From Chloroflexota bacterium (lineage in GTDB: Bacteria; Chloroflexota; UBA11872): DNA of 15,076 bases. The notes beneath the pieces were generated by a model that was not told where the DNA came from, did not search any database, and was given only the letters and a program-made list of their open reading frames with translations. The stretch covers positions 37,482 to 52,557 of the forward strand of contig JAPPFO010000237.1 of the NCBI GenBank assembly GCA_028875175.1, written 5' to 3'. Made by a program: the position numbers and the translations under genes. This document shows positions 13,443 to 15,076 of the stretch, piece after piece (positions within the stretch are counted from its first letter, which is position 1; each line of letters opens with the position of its first letter).

Positions 13443-15076
13443 CCACCGCCACCGCCTACCGCGTGGTCATCGGGCTTGAGACCCACGTCCAACTCCGCAC
13501 GCAAAGCAAGATGTTTTGCGGCTGTGCCGCCGACTACGCCAACGCCCGGCCCAACACCCACGTGTGTCCCGTCTGCCTGGGCATGCCCGGCGTCCTGCCG
13601 GTCATCAACCGCGAGGCCGTGGACCACACCATCCGCACCGGCCTGGCGCTCAACTGCGAAATCCCCGAGTACGCCAAGTTCGACCGCAAGAACTACGCCT
13701 ACCCCGACCTGATGAAGTGGTACCAGATTTCCCAGTACGACCTGCCGCTCTGCATCAACGGCCACTTCGACGTCGAGGCCGACGGCGCCACGACTCGCGT
13801 TGGGATTACGCGTGTCCACCTGGAAGAGGACACCGCCCGCCTGACCCACGTCACCGCCGCTGACGGCGCCCCCGCCAGCCTGATCGACGTCAACCGTTCC
13901 GGCGCCCCGCTGATGGAAATCGTCAGCGAGCCCGACATTCAGACGCCCGCCGAAGCCATGGCCTATGGCGAGAAGCTGCGCGCGTTGCTCCGCTGGATCG
14001 GCGTATCCACCGCCAACATGGAAGACGGCGCGCTGCGCATCGACGCCAACATCTCCGTCTGGCCCCAGGGCAAGCCGATCGGCGACGTCAAGGTCGAAGT
14101 CAAGAACATGAACTCCTTCCGAGCCCTCGGCCGTGCCCTCGCCTTCGAAATCGAGCGTCAGACCGGCCGGCGCGAGCGCGGCGAAGCCATCGAACAGGAA
14201 ACCCGTGGCTGGGACGAAACCTCGGGCACAACCCGCTCCCAGCGCACCAAGGAATACGCGCACGACTACCGCTACTTCCCCGAACCCGACCTGCCACCGC
14301 TGCACATCACTCGCCAGCGCGTCGACGCCCTGCGCGCCGCCCTCCCCCGCATGCCCGACCAGGTCGCCGCCGACCTGATCCAGCAAGGTGCCCCCGAAGC
14401 CGACGTGGCCGAACTCGTCCAGGACCGCCCCCTCACCGACTACACCCTCGCCGTCCTCGAAGCCGGCGCTCCCGCCGACCAGGCCGTCACCTGGATCGTC
14501 CACGAGCTCCGCCGCGCCCTCAACGCCCACACCGCGCGCCAACCTCGCGACAGCGGGAAGCCATCCGCTCTTCCTCCGTCTCCTGGGAGACCTTCGCATA
14601 GCGTGCGCAACCTTGAAGGCGTGGCCGCTCTTCACCCTCTCCAAGGGGAGAGGCAGGTTCGGTCGTCTTCGGCCGAAACCGGTGAGGGGTCTTCCGGGCA
14701 ACCATCCCTCGGGTTGCGCAGTAGCCACGAAGACGGAACAAATCGGGGTGAGGATCAGGCGCCGCCTCACCGCCCAAGCCCGGGAACCACCATCCCCATC
14801 CCTCCAACTGAAATCGCCGCCCTGCTGGATCTCCGCACCAGGGGCGCCGTCAGCAGCACCATGGCCGGCGAAGTCCTCGACGAAATGTTCGCCACCGGCA
14901 AGTCGGCCGAGTCGATCGTCCAGGCACGCGGTCCCCAAATCAGCGGCCAGGACGAGCTCCTGGCCATCGCCCGCCAGGTCATCCAGGAAAACCCGCAGGC
15001 CGTCCAGGACTACCGCGACGGCAAAGGCCGCGCCCTCCAGTTCCTCATGGGCCAGGTCATGCGCATCACCCGCGGC
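13439..15076 (+). CDS. gatB: Aspartyl/glutamyl-tRNA amidotransferase subunit B with a large in-frame insertion; 3' end off the window
   Basis: The tRNA-binding kinase/transamidase subunit of GatCAB. From ATG 13439 the frame stays open to the right edge, 546 codons. The N-terminal cradle domain shows VVIGLETHVQL, an intact C27-x-C29...C43-x-x-C46 zinc motif, KNYAYPDLMKWYQISQYD, VNRSGAPLMEIVSEPD, KVEVKNMNSFRAL and DYRYFPEPDLPPL. The helical part ends in VTWIVHELRRALNAHTARQ (to residue 368). The tail resumes at IPIPPTEIAALL (from 452) and continues through GEVLDEMFATGKSAESIV, ENPQAVQDYRDGKGRALQFLMGQVM and RITRG. Between them lie about 83 residues not expected in GatB, rich in Pro, Ser, Arg, Gly and Glu. 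With the missing end the protein would be about 565 residues, against the usual 475-490. Start and frame are secure; whether the protein is functional is inferred from the intact flanks. Confidence 0.95.
   Translation, partial: MTTATAYRVVIGLETHVQLRTQSKMFCGCAADYANARPNTHVCPVCLGMPGVLPVINREAVDHTIRTGLALNCEIPEYAKFDRKNYAYPDLMKWYQISQYDLPLCINGHFDVEADGATTRVGITRVHLEEDTARLTHVTAADGAPASLIDVNRSGAPLMEIVSEPDIQTPAEAMAYGEKLRALLRWIGVSTANMEDGALRIDANISVWPQGKPIGDVKVEVKNMNSFRALGRALAFEIERQTGRRERGEAIEQETRGWDETSGTTRSQRTKEYAHDYRYFPEPDLPPLHITRQRVDALRAALPRMPDQVAADLIQQGAPEADVAELVQDRPLTDYTLAVLEAGAPADQAVTWIVHELRRALNAHTARQPRDSGKPSALPPSPGRPSHSVRNLEGVAALHPLQGERQVRSSSAETGEGSSGQPSLGLRSSHEDGTNRGEDQAPPHRPSPGTTIPIPPTEIAALLDLRTRGAVSSTMAGEVLDEMFATGKSAESIVQARGPQISGQDELLAIARQVIQENPQAVQDYRDGKGRALQFLMGQVMRITRG
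14543..14791. repeat. Palindromic miniature repeat inserted in frame in gatB
   Basis: About 250 bases (edges approximate, set where GatB homology stops and resumes) packed with inverted repeats. An outer pair is GCGCAACC (14605-14612) with GGTTGCGC (14712-14719), flanked by TCCGTC (14575-14580) with GACGGA (14732-14737). Inside are CCTCTCC (14636-14642) with GGAGAGG (14647-14653) and GGTTCGG (14656-14662) with CCGAAACC (14673-14680). Side hairpins are GTCTCC/GGAGAC (14578-14591) and GGTGAGG/CCTCACC (14747-14771). The CACCCTCTCC...GGGGAGAGG...GGTGAGGGG core is the style of intergenic palindromic repeats found in many GC-rich bacteria. No transposase or second copy is visible in this window. 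It has no stop in the gatB frame, and the opposite strand is open too. Confidence 0.75.

Noticed and set aside
14543..14791. Intein in GatB
   Set aside because: The insert is only about 83 residues, has no Cys/Ser at the upstream junction, no His-Asn at the downstream end and no intein blocks. The DNA is built from inverted repeats instead.
14520..14807. 95-residue minus-strand protein over the gatB insert
   Set aside because: Its translation is that of the palindromic repeat plus antisense gatB; no ribosome binding site or homology supports it as a gene.
13388..14938. 516-codon open frame on the minus strand opposite gatB
   Set aside because: gatB is certain from its motifs on the plus strand. 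The antisense frame is open because of high GC at the third codon position, and its translation is Gly/Val/Asp-rich with no recognisable domain.

Overview
The window is high-GC bacterial DNA, densely coding on both strands, with many GTG starts and stop/start overlaps between neighbouring genes. No rRNA, tRNA, CRISPR array or transposase was found. The gene content (gatCAB operon with a four-cysteine GatB, a FolC with an AGSKGKGS P-loop, a DUF1992 protein, a DUF899 protein, a sialidase-fold protein) would fit an uncultured Chloroflexota-like bacterium, but this is a weak inference because no phylogenetic marker was compared.

Layout. Positions 1-2710 (minus strand) carry two envelope genes that share a GTGA overlap: a flippase-like membrane protein cut by the left edge, and an O-antigen ligase/polymerase-family protein. 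A 208-base divergent intergenic region separates them from a plus-strand series: folK (2919-3422), folC (3430-4785), a DUF1992 protein (4788-5303), a family 9 glycosyltransferase (5300-6412), a WecG/TagA-family glycosyltransferase whose start is unclear (about 6446-7246), and a ribokinase-type PfkB kinase (7246-8157). Two coupled short-chain dehydrogenases follow (8217-8984, 8981-9736). A convergent minus-strand Asp-box (sialidase-fold) protein lies at 9745-10818. Then come a plus-strand DUF899 thioredoxin-like protein (10995-11588) and the amidotransferase operon gatC-gatA-gatB (11676 to the right edge). No gene-free stretch exceeds about 210 bases.

How the genes fit together. FolK and FolC act in folate synthesis and polyglutamylation. 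The flippase-like protein, the Wzy/WaaL-like protein, GT9 and WecG/TagA proteins suggest cell-surface polysaccharide assembly around a folate pair. Ribokinase, the SDR pair and the sialidase-fold protein suggest carbohydrate catabolism. GatCAB makes Gln-tRNA(Gln) and/or Asn-tRNA(Asn) by transamidation.

The most unusual signal is in gatB. The reading frame is interrupted, without any stop or frameshift, by roughly 250 bases (about 14543-14791) made of nested inverted repeats. It adds about 83 Pro/Ser/Arg/Gly-rich residues between two conserved helical parts of the C-terminal region. It looks like a palindromic miniature repeat that landed in frame in an essential gene and is translated as part of it. 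A second oddity is that the WecG/TagA frame has no ATG, GTG or TTG ahead of its conserved N-terminus.
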